From: Alphaproteobacteria bacterium
Lineage (GTDB): Bacteria > Pseudomonadota > Alphaproteobacteria > Micropepsales > Micropepsaceae
NCBI GenBank assembly: GCA_947474645.1
Contig: CANJJD010000016.1
Location: 1-51,613, forward strand
Direction: 5' to 3'
Length of the DNA stretch: 51,613 nucleotides
In this document: positions 31,606 through 40,534 of the stretch, one piece after another
How the letters are laid out: every line of letters starts with the position of its first letter
Numbering within the stretch: the first letter of the stretch is position 1
Program-made: the position numbers and the translations under genes
The notes under the pieces: generated by a model
What the model saw: only the letters and a program-made list of their open reading frames with translations
Told to the model about the DNA's origin: nothing
Databases searched by the model: none

Positions 31606-33630
31606 TCAAAGGCTTGGGAATTCGCGCTGGATGCGCAGCCCGAACAGGGCGCCGTTGTTGAGGGCCCGCCGCTCGATCAGGCTGGGCGGCACGCTTCCGC
31701 GCAGCCCGGCATAGATGATGCGATCCCGAAACGAGTTCGCCTGGGACAGTTCTTCTCCGTAAAGGCGCAACGTCCAGTCGGGCGTCGGCTTGTGTTCGAT
31801 GAAGGCGCCCAGCTTGACCTGATGGAAGGAGGCGCTGGTTTCGTCGATGCGGTACTCGATCTCGCGGGTCTGGGCGTGATCGTGGTAGGTGGCGCCCAGC
31901 CGCAGATTGTATTGCGGCAGGTCATAGGTGACCTCGGCATGGGTGCCGAAGGGCGTGTCGCCGGAAATATACCGCAGCAGGCCCGTCGCCGGATCGCGCA
32001 CCCGGCTGTAACGCACGGTGGCGTCGGCCTTCACCGTTACTCCTGGCAGTCCCAGCTCGTCCATCGGCACGATCAGGTTGGCCTGCCCTATGTCGCGGCG
32101 GCCGCTGCCGATATTGCCGATGGCATCGAACACCTGGGGGCCGGCAAAGACCGGGACATGATCCACCACCTTGGAGATGTGTTCCTGCCGCGCCTCCAGC
32201 ACCAGGGAGCCGCGCTCCCAGAAATGCCGTTCCCAGACCAGCGAGACGATCCAGCTTCTTTCCGGCTCCAGGTTCTTGTTGCCGGCGCTGACGACATTGC
32301 TGTTGAGCGAGGTCGAGCTGGCGAAGTTGCGGAAGTTGAGCTGGCCGACCTGACGCTCCACCAGGAAGCGGATCTGGTTTCCAGGCAGGGGATCGAAGGT
32401 GGTGAGAAGCCGCGGCTTGAGGAACGAAAGGTCCTTGGTGAGATTGCTGTCGCCGCTTTGCCGCAAGGTTGAGGTTTCGTAGCGCGCGCCCAGTTCGGTC
32501 ACCAGCACGGGTGAAAAGCGCCAGGTGCCCGTACCGAAGAATTCGGCGCGGCTTTCCTGGACGCGCAGATTGGCCGCCGGCAGCACCACGGGCGCACCAT
32601 TGAGGAAAAGACTGCTGCGGCTGGACAGGACATTGATGGTCCCCTCCGCGCCCGATTCCAGCTTCAGGGCGCCGTCCTGCATCTGCCAGGCGAGCCGGCC
32701 GACATCCTCGCGCTGGTTGTAGCGGCTGCGCGAGCGGTCGGTGCCGGACAGGGTGGTGGTCTGGCTGATCTCGTCCTGTTCTTCCTGGCGATGGACGGCG
32801 AAGCCCTGCAACTGGCCCCATTCGCCCAAGGGGCGCTGATATTCCAGGCGCGCTTCGCCATTCCTGACGCGGTCGCTTTCCAGGCCGGTGTTCTGGGCGA
32901 TTGCGGGAAAATAAATCCGCTCGGCGACGTTGGAATAGGCCCGCTCCTGCTTGACGGCGAGGCCCAGTCCCAGATCGCCGCCCCACAAGGGCTGGCGATA
33001 ATTGGCGCTCAGATCGGCAAAATTTTTCAATTCCGGAAAGTCATAACCGGCAAGCCGGACCGGAGTGCCGTTGGGCAGGAAGCGGTTTCGCGTTCCAAAA
33101 CCATGATTGTCATTGATCGCCCGCCCCCAGGATGCGGAGATGTCCAGTACGGACACAAGTCCCTGGCGGGTGAGATGCAGCGCCAACCGGTCGGCGGACG
33201 TGCCGAAATGGGTTCTGGCGCCTTCGGCCTCGGCGCGGCCTTGCAGCGACACACTCCTGATGCGCACCACATTGGCCAGGATGGCATATCCGTGCATGTC
33301 GGCGGCGGCGCGGATCAGCTCGATGCGCTCCACCGTGGAGGCGGAGATGCGTTGCAGCACCTGCTCGATATCTTCCTGCTTGCTGGTGGGAAGCTGGCCG
33401 TCGATCAGGACATTGCCCACCGTGCCGGAAAAACCGCGTATGCCGGAATCGCCCGATTGGAGGCGAAAGCCGGGCAGCAGCGCCACCATGTCATAGGCGG
33501 TGGCCGGCTGGTTTTCCTGGAAGAAGGCGGCGGGATAATTGGTGATGCCGTCCGGTGACGGCGGCTGGGCCATGGCCGGAAGGGCGATGACCAGCAGGGC
33601 GGCCAGAGACGAGACAAGAGATGCGCGCAT
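31606..33630 (-). CDS. TonB-dependent outer membrane receptor
   Basis: Predicted TonB-gated outer membrane transporter; ligand unknown. The ATG at 33630 gives 674 residues with a signal peptide (MRASLVSSLAALLVIALPAM). A plug domain follows (about 35-130: VALLPGFRLQSGDSGIRGFS, VLIDGQLPTSKQEDIEQVL, TVERIELIRAA), then a barrel with many alternating strands and the late receptor feature NKNLEPERSWIVSLVWER. The protein is on the short side for the family, has no STN domain, and ends in leucine rather than phenylalanine. An AT-rich palindrome (TTTGAAAT-AAT-ATTTCAAA, 31592-31610) overlaps its stop. Confidence 0.88.
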   Translation of the reverse strand: MRASLVSSLAALLVIALPAMAQPPSPDGITNYPAAFFQENQPATAYDMVALLPGFRLQSGDSGIRGFSGTVGNVLIDGQLPTSKQEDIEQVLQRISASTVERIELIRAAADMHGYAILANVVRIRSVSLQGRAEAEGARTHFGTSADRLALHLTRQGLVSVLDISASWGRAINDNHGFGTRNRFLPNGTPVRLAGYDFPELKNFADLSANYRQPLWGGDLGLGLAVKQERAYSNVAERIYFPAIAQNTGLESDRVRNGEARLEYQRPLGEWGQLQGFAVHRQEEQDEISQTTTLSGTDRSRSRYNQREDVGRLAWQMQDGALKLESGAEGTINVLSSRSSLFLNGAPVVLPAANLRVQESRAEFFGTGTWRFSPVLVTELGARYETSTLRQSGDSNLTKDLSFLKPRLLTTFDPLPGNQIRFLVERQVGQLNFRNFASSTSLNSNVVSAGNKNLEPERSWIVSLVWERHFWERGSLVLEARQEHISKVVDHVPVFAGPQVFDAIGNIGSGRRDIGQANLIVPMDELGLPGVTVKADATVRYSRVRDPATGLLRYISGDTPFGTHAEVTYDLPQYNLRLGATYHDHAQTREIEYRIDETSASFHQVKLGAFIEHKPTPDWTLRLYGEELSQANSFRDRIIYAGLRGSVPPSLIERRALNNGALFGLRIQREFPSL

Positions 33631-33904
33631 GGTGCTGGTCTGGCGGATTCCACCGGGACGCCTTGAGTGGGAAGGCGTCGTGACGAAATTTCTTGCCGGA
33701 CTCCTGGGCGCCGAGCCTTTTTGCGTGGAGACCGGGCAAAAGTAAGGCAAGGCGCCGTGAATGACGGGGCTGGCCGGGCCAATGTCATGCGGCAGTTGCG
33801 AAAAGGAAAACCGCCGCCAAATTTCGGGAACTTTTCCCTGGTTGCCGACTTCCCGTGGATCGGGCGGCGTAATCTATAGTCCAGGCCTGTCGAACGGATT
33901 TGTG

Positions 33905-35071
33905 ATGAAACCCGCACTCCTGCCTTCCCATCCGCTGGCCCAAGCCTATCGGGCAGTGCGCGCCCATAGCGAGGCGCTGGCCGCGCCGCTGTCGGCGGAA
34001 GATTGCGCCATCCAGTCCATGCCCGATGCCAGCCCGGTAAAGTGGCACCTGGCCCATACGAGCTGGTTTTTCGAAACCGTGATCCTGTCGCGCCGGCCCG
34101 GCTACAAGGTGTTCGATCCCAGCTTCGCCTATCTGTTCAATTCCTATTACGAGGCGCTAGGCCCTCGGCATCCGCGCCCGCGCCGCGGCCTGATCACCCG
34201 CCCCACTCTGGACGAGGTCCATGCCTGGCGCGCCCATGTGGATGCGGCGATGACGGCGGCGTGCGAGGATCCGGCCCTCCACGACGCCATCACCCTGGGC
34301 CTGCACCATGAGCAGCAGCACCAGGAGCTGATCCTCACCGACATCAAGCACGGCTTTTTCTGCAATCCGCTGCTGCCGGCCTATCGCGGCGATGCGCCGG
34401 GCCTGCATCCGTGCGCGGCGCTGGAATGGCGCGAACATCCGGGCGGGATCGCCGGGATCGGCCATGACGGGCCAGGCTTTGCCTTTGACAATGAAACGCC
34501 ACGCCACCAGGTGCTGCTCTATCCCTTCCGCATCGCCTCGCGGCCCGTCAGCAATGGCGAGTATCAGGCTTTCATCGCCGATGGCGGCTATCGCCGCGCT
34601 GAGTTCTGGCTGTCGGATGGATGGGCGCGCGTGCAGGACGAACAGTGGCAAGCGCCGCTCTATTGGCTGAAGGATGACGACGGCACGGAGAGCGTTTTCA
34701 CGCTTCACGGGGTCCAGCCGCTCGATCCCCACGCGCCGGTGGAGCATGTCAGCTTTTATGAAGCGGCCGCCTATGCCGCCTGGGCGGGAAAGCGCCTGCC
34801 CACAGAGTTTGAGTGGGAAGCCTCCGCGGCGATGTTCGATCATGGTGCGGTATGGGAATGGACCCGCTCGTCCTATGATCCCTATCCCCGCTTCAAGCCC
34901 TTTGAAGGCATCGCCGCCGAGTATAACGGCAAGTTCATGGTGGGCCAGATGGTGCTGCGCGGCGGCTCGACCGCCACGCCACCCGGCCATGGCCGCGACA
35001 GTTATCGCAACTTTTTTCCGCCTTCGGCGCGCTGGCAATTCAGCGGCATCCGATTGGCCGAGGACATCTGA
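33905..35071 (+). CDS. egtB: Ergothioneine biosynthesis protein EgtB
   Basis: Non-haem iron sulfoxide synthase joining a thiol donor to hercynine. The ATG at 33905 gives 388 residues; 48 codons of open frame upstream lack similarity. The N-terminal DinB-like domain carries the iron ligands: H51 (WHLAHTSWFFE) and H135/H139 in HHEQQHQE. The C-terminal FGE-sulfatase domain shows VSNGEYQAFIADGGY, GKRLPTEFEWEASA and RNFFPPSARWQFSGIRLAED. It is followed by egtD in a TGATG junction, which is the usual two-gene ergothioneine unit. Confidence 0.95.
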   Translation: MKPALLPSHPLAQAYRAVRAHSEALAAPLSAEDCAIQSMPDASPVKWHLAHTSWFFETVILSRRPGYKVFDPSFAYLFNSYYEALGPRHPRPRRGLITRPTLDEVHAWRAHVDAAMTAACEDPALHDAITLGLHHEQQHQELILTDIKHGFFCNPLLPAYRGDAPGLHPCAALEWREHPGGIAGIGHDGPGFAFDNETPRHQVLLYPFRIASRPVSNGEYQAFIADGGYRRAEFWLSDGWARVQDEQWQAPLYWLKDDDGTESVFTLHGVQPLDPHAPVEHVSFYEAAAYAAWAGKRLPTEFEWEASAAMFDHGAVWEWTRSSYDPYPRFKPFEGIAAEYNGKFMVGQMVLRGGSTATPPGHGRDSYRNFFPPSARWQFSGIRLAEDI

Positions 35072-36031
35072 TGGACACCACCCTCGCCCGCATTTCCCAT
35101 CTTCCGGCGCCGGAGGACAGCTTTGCCGAATGCCTGTTGGCCGGGCTCGGCCGAACGCCCAAGGAAATCGCCTGCAAATTTTTCTATGACGAGGCCGGCT
35201 CGCGCCTGTTCGACCAGATCTGCGAACTGCCGGAATATTACCAGACCCGCACCGAGACACAGCTCCTGGCCCGCCACGCCGGCGAGATCGCCGCACTGAT
35301 TGGACCCGGCATGGAGATCCTGGAATTCGGCGCTGGCAGTTTGCGCAAGGTGCGCATCCTGCTGGATGCCGCCCAGGATTGTTGCGCCTATACCCCGCTG
35401 GATATTTCCGGCGCGTATCTGGCCGAGGTGGTGCGCACCCTGGCGGCGGATTATCCGGCCCTGACCTTGCGGCCGCTGGTGGGCGATTTCACCTTGCCGC
35501 TCGACATCCCCGCCTTGCCCGGCAATCCAAGACGTGCCGGCTTTTTTTCCGGGCAGCACCATCGGCAATTTCAAGCCCGATGCCGCCGCAAACCTGCTGC
35601 GGCACATGCGCGGGTCGCTGAATGGCGGCGGGTTGCTGATCGGCGTGGACCTGGTGAAGGACCCGGCGCGGCTGCATGCCGCCTATAACGATGCCGCGGG
35701 CGTCACCGCCCTGTTCAACAAGAACCTGTTGGTGCGCGCCAATCGCGAACTGGGCGCGGATTTCGACACCGACGCTTTTGCCCATTACGCGCCCTACAAC
35801 CCGATGGCCCGCCGCATCGAGATGTACCTGGTGAGCCTGAAGCGCCAGAGCGTCACCCTGTGCGGCCGGCGTTTCGATTTCGCGGCCGGCGAAGCGGTGC
35901 ATACCGAGGACAGCCACAAATACACCATCGAAAGCTTCCGCGAGATGGCCGCCCGCGCCGGCTTCAGCCCCCGCGCGGTGTGGACCGATGCGGAGCGGCT
36001 TTTCGCGATTCATTGGCTGGAATCGCGCTAG
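35071..36031 (+). CDS. egtD: L-histidine N-alpha-methyltransferase EgtD, apparent frameshift
   Basis: SAM-dependent enzyme that trimethylates histidine to hercynine, the EgtB substrate. The first part is in the frame from 35071 (ACKFFYDEAGSRLFDQICEL, LPEYYQTRTETQLL, ILEFGAGSLRKVRILLDA, YTPLDISGAYL). The second is in the +1 frame and ends at 36031 (FFPGSTIGNF, GLLIGVDLVKDPARLHAAYN, HTEDSHKYTIESF). Removing one T from the T7 run at 35542-35548 restores GFFPGSTIGNF, the conserved family motif, and a normal length of about 319 residues. Either a sequence error or a genuine break; as written the enzyme is truncated. Confidence 0.9.
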
Positions 36032-36105
36032 GCGGGCCGCTGCCCGGCTTGCCAGCCTGTCCCCAACGCGCCAAGCTGCCGCGCGATTTTGGGGAGTGAA
36101 AAAAC

Positions 36106-36528
36106 ATGAAAACAGTTTTGATTGCAGGCGTTGCGGTCCTGGCGGCGGGCGCCGCGTTCGCCCAGTCGGGCGGCCAGTTGGCCGTGGCCACCGGCGGCAA
36201 CACCCAGAACTATGACGTGCCGGCCGGCAGCAAGGAACAGACCATCATCATCACCACCCGCGACCTGAAGGACGGGGAAACAACCAGCGCCCATATGCAT
36301 CATGGCGTGGAGATGACCCAGGTCACGTCCGGGACGTTTGAATGTTACGTCAAGGGCCAGCCGGTGAAGGTGACCAAGGCCGGCGAAAGCTTCGTCATCC
36401 CGCGCGCGGCGCCGCATGATTGCCGTCCGCAGCCGGGCAGCGTGCCGGTGCATCTGGCCGTCACCTTGGTGATCGACAAGGGCACCGCGCCGCGCTCGCC
36501 GGTTACCGATGTGCTGATCCCGAAGTAG
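36106..36528 (+). CDS. Periplasmic cupin-domain protein
   Basis: 140-residue exported single-cupin protein. It has a signal peptide (MKTVLIAGVAVLAAGAAFA, cleavage before QSGG) and the cupin barrel with a histidine cluster HMHHGVEMTQVTSGTFE in motif 1 and the FVIPRAAPHDCRPQ stretch in motif 2, so a metal site is likely. The ligand is unknown. It follows egtD by 74 bp with a strong GGGGAGTG ribosome site and is followed by a strong terminator, so it may be the last gene of the egt unit. Confidence 0.85.
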   Translation: MKTVLIAGVAVLAAGAAFAQSGGQLAVATGGNTQNYDVPAGSKEQTIIITTRDLKDGETTSAHMHHGVEMTQVTSGTFECYVKGQPVKVTKAGESFVIPRAAPHDCRPQPGSVPVHLAVTLVIDKGTAPRSPVTDVLIPK

Positions 36529-36551
36529 CCGTATCGGACGGATCATGAAAC

Positions 36552-36582
36552 AAGGCCGGTGGCATCAGCCGCCGGCCTTTTT
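36552..36582 (+). terminator. Rho-independent terminator after the cupin gene
   Basis: AAGGCCGGTGGC (36552-36563), loop ATCA, and GCCGCCGGCCTT (36568-36579) form a 12 bp stem with one T-G wobble, followed by TTTTT at 36578-36582. It lies 24 bp after the cupin stop and would end the egtB-egtD-cupin transcript. Confidence 0.9.
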
Positions 36583-36657
36583 CATTTCAGGGCGCGCGCA
36601 GCATCAGCCAGCACCAGGCCAGGCCGGCGGCGATCAGCACCGCCGACAAAAACATGA

Positions 36658-36903
36658 ATGGTCGATGACCACACCGAGGCCGACACCATCCACCTCACCC
36701 ATGAGTTCCTGGCGGTGATGCTGGGATCGCGCCGCGCCGGCGTCACCGCGGCCCTGAACCACTTCAAGAAGCGCGGCATCATCAAGATGCAGCGCGGCGT
36801 CATCACCATTGCCAATCGCGGCGCGCTGGAAGAAGCCGCCAATGGCAGCTAAGGCGGGCCGGAAGCGGAATATCGCCGCCTGTTCGGCGCCGATATCGGC
36901 TGA
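36658..36903 (+). pseudogene. Remnant of a Crp/Fnr-family regulator (C-terminal HTH only)
   Basis: The frame encodes MVDDHTEADTIHLTHEFLAV, MLGSRRAGVTAALNHFKKRG, then IIKMQRGVITIANRGALEEA and a TAA stop at 36850-36852. This is the HTH_Crp part of a Crp/Fnr regulator: the cyclic-nucleotide-type domain is absent. Beyond the TAA the same frame continues GGPEAEYRRLFGADIG to a TGA at 36901-36903, as in intact relatives that have tyrosine at the stop position. So the gene lost its 5' two thirds and gained a nonsense codon. A TGA immediately precedes the first ATG. Confidence 0.75.
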
Positions 36904-36912
36904 TCGGCTTTC

Positions 36913-37434
36913 TCAGAAGCGGAAGGTGATGCCCACGCTGATATCATCGGCCACGCCGCCGGCATTCTGGCGGTGCCAGGCGGTGCGCAGGCCCCAATGA
37001 TTGCCCAGCCAGTATTCGGCGCCCAGGCCGGCGCGATAGCCGGTTGCAGACTGCGAGATGTTGACCTTGGTGGGCGTGGGAAGCGTCGCCACGGTGATGG
37101 TGGCGGCCGCTTCGGCATAGGCGCCGCCCAGCGAGGCATAGACCGAGAAATCATTGGTGATGGGCCAGGACAATTTGGCCTCGGCGTAAATGTTGGTCAG
37201 GCTTATGCCGGATTTGGTCAGGTACTGCGCGCCGCCCTGAAACCCCAGATAGTGGTTCATATTCCACCCCAGGCCGCCGCCGCCGCCGCTCTGCGAATTG
37301 TTGGCGGTGTCGTTGTAATAGTCATACTCGCCAAAGATATAAACACGCGACGGTTGGCGCGAACTGGCGCGCTGCGCCTGCGCTGCCACGCACGTCGCCA
37401 GCAAGGCCGCCAAGGCGACCGTGATAATTTTCAT
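36913..37434 (-). CDS. Small outer membrane beta-barrel protein
   Basis: 173-residue exported protein of the OmpA-like/OmpW-like barrel type. The ATG at 37434 starts a signal peptide (MKIITVALAALLATCVAAQA). The mature part has about eight amphipathic strands (VYIFGEYDYYND, GWNMNHYLGFQGGAQYL, LTNIYAEAKLSWP, FSVYASLGGAYAEA, GYRAGLGAEYWLGNHWGLRT) and the classic aromatic end VGITFRF. A five-glycine stretch follows the first strand. Ligand and role are unknown. The open frame upstream to 38706 is only the shadow of the divergent cytochrome and Tat-protein genes. Confidence 0.85.
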   Translation of the reverse strand: MKIITVALAALLATCVAAQAQRASSRQPSRVYIFGEYDYYNDTANNSQSGGGGGLGWNMNHYLGFQGGAQYLTKSGISLTNIYAEAKLSWPITNDFSVYASLGGAYAEAAATITVATLPTPTKVNISQSATGYRAGLGAEYWLGNHWGLRTAWHRQNAGGVADDISVGITFRF

Positions 37435-37584
37435 GAGGCCCTCCCAAGCCGTAATGCCGTAACCTGGCCCTTGTTGGGGAATGGGGCAAGGCGCGGGCCG
37501 GCGGCCTTGCGAACCCCCTTGCCCAAAGGGGGTCAGGCATGCGCCACTTGGCGCCAATAAGGGCAAAAAAGCCTGGGGAGAGGA

Positions 37585-38532
37585 ATGCGTAAACTTCTGA
37601 TGTTGCTGGGTGTTCTGGCGCTGACGGGCACCGCCTTGGCCCAGGCCAATGGTCCGCCCATCTGGGCCTATCCGGTGACGGCCAGGAAATTCCCCGCCCC
37701 CGACCCGGCGCAGACCGGCCGCCTGCCGGGAGCCAAGCGCACATTCACCCGGGCGGGGGTCAATGATCGCTTCAATGCGCCGGACTGGTATCCCGCTTCC
37801 CATCCCAAGATGCCCGACATCGTCGCCCATGGCCGCAAGCCCGGCGTGTTCGCCTGCGGCTATTGCCACCTGCCCAACGGCCAGGGCCGGCCCGAGAACG
37901 CTTCGCTGGCCGGACAGCCGGCCGCCTATATCGTGCAACAGGTCGCCGACATGCGTTCGGGGCTGCGCAAATCCTCCACCGACAAGATGGGCTCGATCAA
38001 CGCCATGCTGGCGGTGGCCAAGGCGTCCAATGACGCCGAAGTGAAGATCGCCGCCGACTATTTCTCCCGGCTGAAATACACCAAATGGATCCGGGTGATC
38101 GAAACCGACAGGGTGCCCCGGACCATAGTGGGCGACCGCAACATGATGAATGTGGCGCCCGGCCCCAGGGAGCCGATCGGCAAGCGCATCCTGGAACTGC
38201 CGGAAAATCTCGAGCGCACCGAATGGCGCGATTCCAAGTCCGGCTTCATCGCCTATGTGCCCAAGGGCTCCATCGCGCGCGGCAAGGCCTTGGTGGAATC
38301 GGGCGCCGGCGCCTTTCCCTGCGCCGCCTGTCATGGCCCCGACTATAAGGGCAATGGCGCGGTGCCGGCGCTGGCGGGCCGATCCCCTGCCCAGATCGTG
38401 CGCCAGCTTTATGACTTCAAGGCCGGTGTCCGCAACGGTCCGGGCGCCGCCATGATGAAGCCCCAAGTCGCCAACATGACCGACGACATGCGGCTGGATA
38501 TCGCCGCCTATCTCGCATCCCTCCAGCCCTGA
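37585..38532 (+). CDS. Periplasmic diheme cytochrome c
   Basis: Electron carrier with two c-type haem sites. The 315-residue protein has a signal peptide (MRKLLMLLGVLALTGTALA) and the haem motifs C91-GYC-H95 and C246-AAC-H250, each heading a cytochrome c domain; LAGQPAAYIVQQVADMRSG and LAGRSPAQIVRQLYDFKAGV after the motifs show the internal duplication typical of tandem cytochromes c553-like. A strong GGGGAGAGGA ribosome site precedes the ATG. It is the first of four closely spaced genes for exported proteins and may take electrons from a partner enzyme in the cluster. Confidence 0.92.
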   Translation: MRKLLMLLGVLALTGTALAQANGPPIWAYPVTARKFPAPDPAQTGRLPGAKRTFTRAGVNDRFNAPDWYPASHPKMPDIVAHGRKPGVFACGYCHLPNGQGRPENASLAGQPAAYIVQQVADMRSGLRKSSTDKMGSINAMLAVAKASNDAEVKIAADYFSRLKYTKWIRVIETDRVPRTIVGDRNMMNVAPGPREPIGKRILELPENLERTEWRDSKSGFIAYVPKGSIARGKALVESGAGAFPCAACHGPDYKGNGAVPALAGRSPAQIVRQLYDFKAGVRNGPGAAMMKPQVANMTDDMRLDIAAYLASLQP

Positions 38533-38545
38533 TCCGGAGATCGCC

Positions 38546-40450
38546 ATGCATCGCACTCGCCGCTCGTTCCTTTTGGGCACCGCCGCCGTCACCGCCGCCG
38601 CGCTGCTGCCGGACACGGCGCTGGCCGCCGATGTCCTGAACCTTTCCACTCCCATGGACCCGCCGGAATGGGCGCTGCTGGAACGCGAGCTGCTGCGCCA
38701 GCACACGGCGGCCTGCGTGAAGTTCTTCCGCCGCTATTTCAACCAGGAGAATGGCTGGCTGGAGACCACCGAGCGCTGGGGCGGCGATGATGGCCCTGAT
38801 GACGGGATCGAGAACGTCAATGACTGGCCGCATCTCTATGCGCTGGGCGGCGACGAGGTGATCCGCCAGATGTACGAAAAAGCCTATGAAGGCCATGTCC
38901 GCCAATTCTCCGCCGCCAAGACCGTGGATGTCGAGATCGGCCGGCTGGGCATGTACTACAAGGAATTCCCCAGCCAGTTCGACTGGCAGCACAATGGCGA
39001 AGGCCTGTCGGTATTCAACCATATGCCGCTCGGCAATCCCTATAGCCGCCGCTACAAGGAGCGCGTGCAGCGCTTTGCCGGCCTCTACATGGACGAAGAT
39101 CCCGGCGCGCCCAATTACGATCCCAAGCTCAAGCTGATCCGGAGCATGATGAACGGCTCCCGGGGGCCCATGCTGCGCGATGCGACGCCGCTGGACTGGA
39201 CCGGCGATCCCATCGACATCGCGAACCGCTTTCCGTCTCTGGGCCATGGCGAAGCCGACTACAAGATGATGCTGCAGCATTTCGTGGGCTATGAGGATGT
39301 GGTGGGCGACCAGCCGCTGAACCTGGCCTCGACCCAGCTCGCCACCAACGCCTACATGCTGACGCATCAGCAGAAGTACAAGGACTGGGTGCTGGGCTAT
39401 TGCGACGCCTGGGCACAGCGCGCGCGCGATAATGGCGGCATCATTCCCTCCAAGGTCGGCGTTGACGGCAAGATCGGCGGGCCCAAGGGCCAATGGTGGG
39501 GCAGCGCCTATGGCTGGGGCTTCTCGCCCATCGTGCCGATGACCGGCAAGCCGGCCGACCGCAACCGCATCCCGTGGTGCATCAACGGCTTCTTCAATGC
39601 CTACCTGCTGTCGAAGGGCGACGACAAGTATCTGGATGTGTGGCGCAAGACCGCCGACAAGTTCGATGCGGCGTCCAAGGTGATTGACGGCAAGAAGTCC
39701 GCGCCCTTCATGTTCGGCGCGCAGGGCTTCTACAGTTTCAAGCCGGGCAACTACAATCTCAACTTCCTGGAAATCTATGCTTTGTCCATGAAGCCGTCGG
39801 ACCGCGCCCGCTGCGAGGAGACAGAATGGTACGCTTTCCTGGAAGGCAAGAATCCCGGCTATCCGGTCAAGGCGCTGCGCGCCAGCCTGAAGCGCATCCG
39901 CACCCGGCTGCAGCAGATGGATGCCGACACCACCTCGGCCGACATGCGGCTGGCGGATTCGCAGCTGGAGGAGAATCCCGCTTCGGTCGCCTCCCTCACC
40001 CAGTTGATGGAAGGCGGCTTGTTCCTCAGCCATGGCAGTTGGGCCCGCTCCTCGCCCAACCAGGGCGGCATGTTGCTGTTCAGCCGGTTGCGCTATTTCG
40101 ATCCGGCGCGGCGCCGCGCCGGCATGCCGCCGGACGTGGCGGCGCTGGTGGATAGCTGGGGGCCCGACAGCCTTACCCTGCAACTGGTCAACATCAATCC
40201 CAGCACCGCGCGCAGCCTGATCGTGCAAGGCGGCGCCTATGGCGAGCACCAGATCGTCTCGGTGTCCGACGGCAAGACCACGGTGCCGGTGAACGGCGCC
40301 ACCTTCCCGGTGCGGCTGGCGCCCGGCTGCGGTGCCAAGCTGACCATCCGCATGAAGCGCTTCGCCAACGACCCCACCTTGGCCTTCCCCTGGGAAGACA
40401 GCGTGGCGGATTTGGGCGATACGCCCGCCGCCAAGGCAGAAGCCCACTGA
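38546..40450 (+). CDS. Tat-type exported protein of unknown family (634 aa)
   Basis: I do not recognise the family. A twin-arginine type signal (RTRRSFLLGTAAVTAAALLP, cleaved near LAADV) starts the protein. Residues about 30-500 are helix-rich with many Trp, Tyr and His and motifs such as NGWLETTERWGGDDGPDD, DWPHLYALGGDE, WWGSAYGWGFSP and WCINGFFNAYLL, suggestive of an (alpha/alpha)6 toroid. The last 130 residues look like a beta-sandwich (LTLQLVNINPSTARSLIVQG). That plan resembles glycan-active enzymes, but this is only inference. It lies 13 bp after the cytochrome stop with CCGGAG before the ATG. Confidence 0.8.
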   Translation: MHRTRRSFLLGTAAVTAAALLPDTALAADVLNLSTPMDPPEWALLERELLRQHTAACVKFFRRYFNQENGWLETTERWGGDDGPDDGIENVNDWPHLYALGGDEVIRQMYEKAYEGHVRQFSAAKTVDVEIGRLGMYYKEFPSQFDWQHNGEGLSVFNHMPLGNPYSRRYKERVQRFAGLYMDEDPGAPNYDPKLKLIRSMMNGSRGPMLRDATPLDWTGDPIDIANRFPSLGHGEADYKMMLQHFVGYEDVVGDQPLNLASTQLATNAYMLTHQQKYKDWVLGYCDAWAQRARDNGGIIPSKVGVDGKIGGPKGQWWGSAYGWGFSPIVPMTGKPADRNRIPWCINGFFNAYLLSKGDDKYLDVWRKTADKFDAASKVIDGKKSAPFMFGAQGFYSFKPGNYNLNFLEIYALSMKPSDRARCEETEWYAFLEGKNPGYPVKALRASLKRIRTRLQQMDADTTSADMRLADSQLEENPASVASLTQLMEGGLFLSHGSWARSSPNQGGMLLFSRLRYFDPARRRAGMPPDVAALVDSWGPDSLTLQLVNINPSTARSLIVQGGAYGEHQIVSVSDGKTTVPVNGATFPVRLAPGCGAKLTIRMKRFANDPTLAFPWEDSVADLGDTPAAKAEAH

Positions 40451-40534
40451 CCGGTGTTCCGCCGCTTGCCAAGCGGCGGAAACCGGCGTTTGCTTGGGTC
40501 ACAAGGCCGTAATGGCCGGGAATGTTGGGGGAAG

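Noticed and set aside
36587..36656. Short hydrophobic minus-strand peptide MFLSAVLIAAGLAWCWLMLR
   Set aside because: It has no ribosome site and only about 22 codons. It is more likely the tail of a lost gene than a functional small protein.
36913..38706. 597-codon minus-strand frame as one large outer membrane protein
   Set aside because: Only the last 173 codons (from 37434) have a signal peptide and barrel strands; the rest is antisense to the cytochrome and Tat-protein genes.
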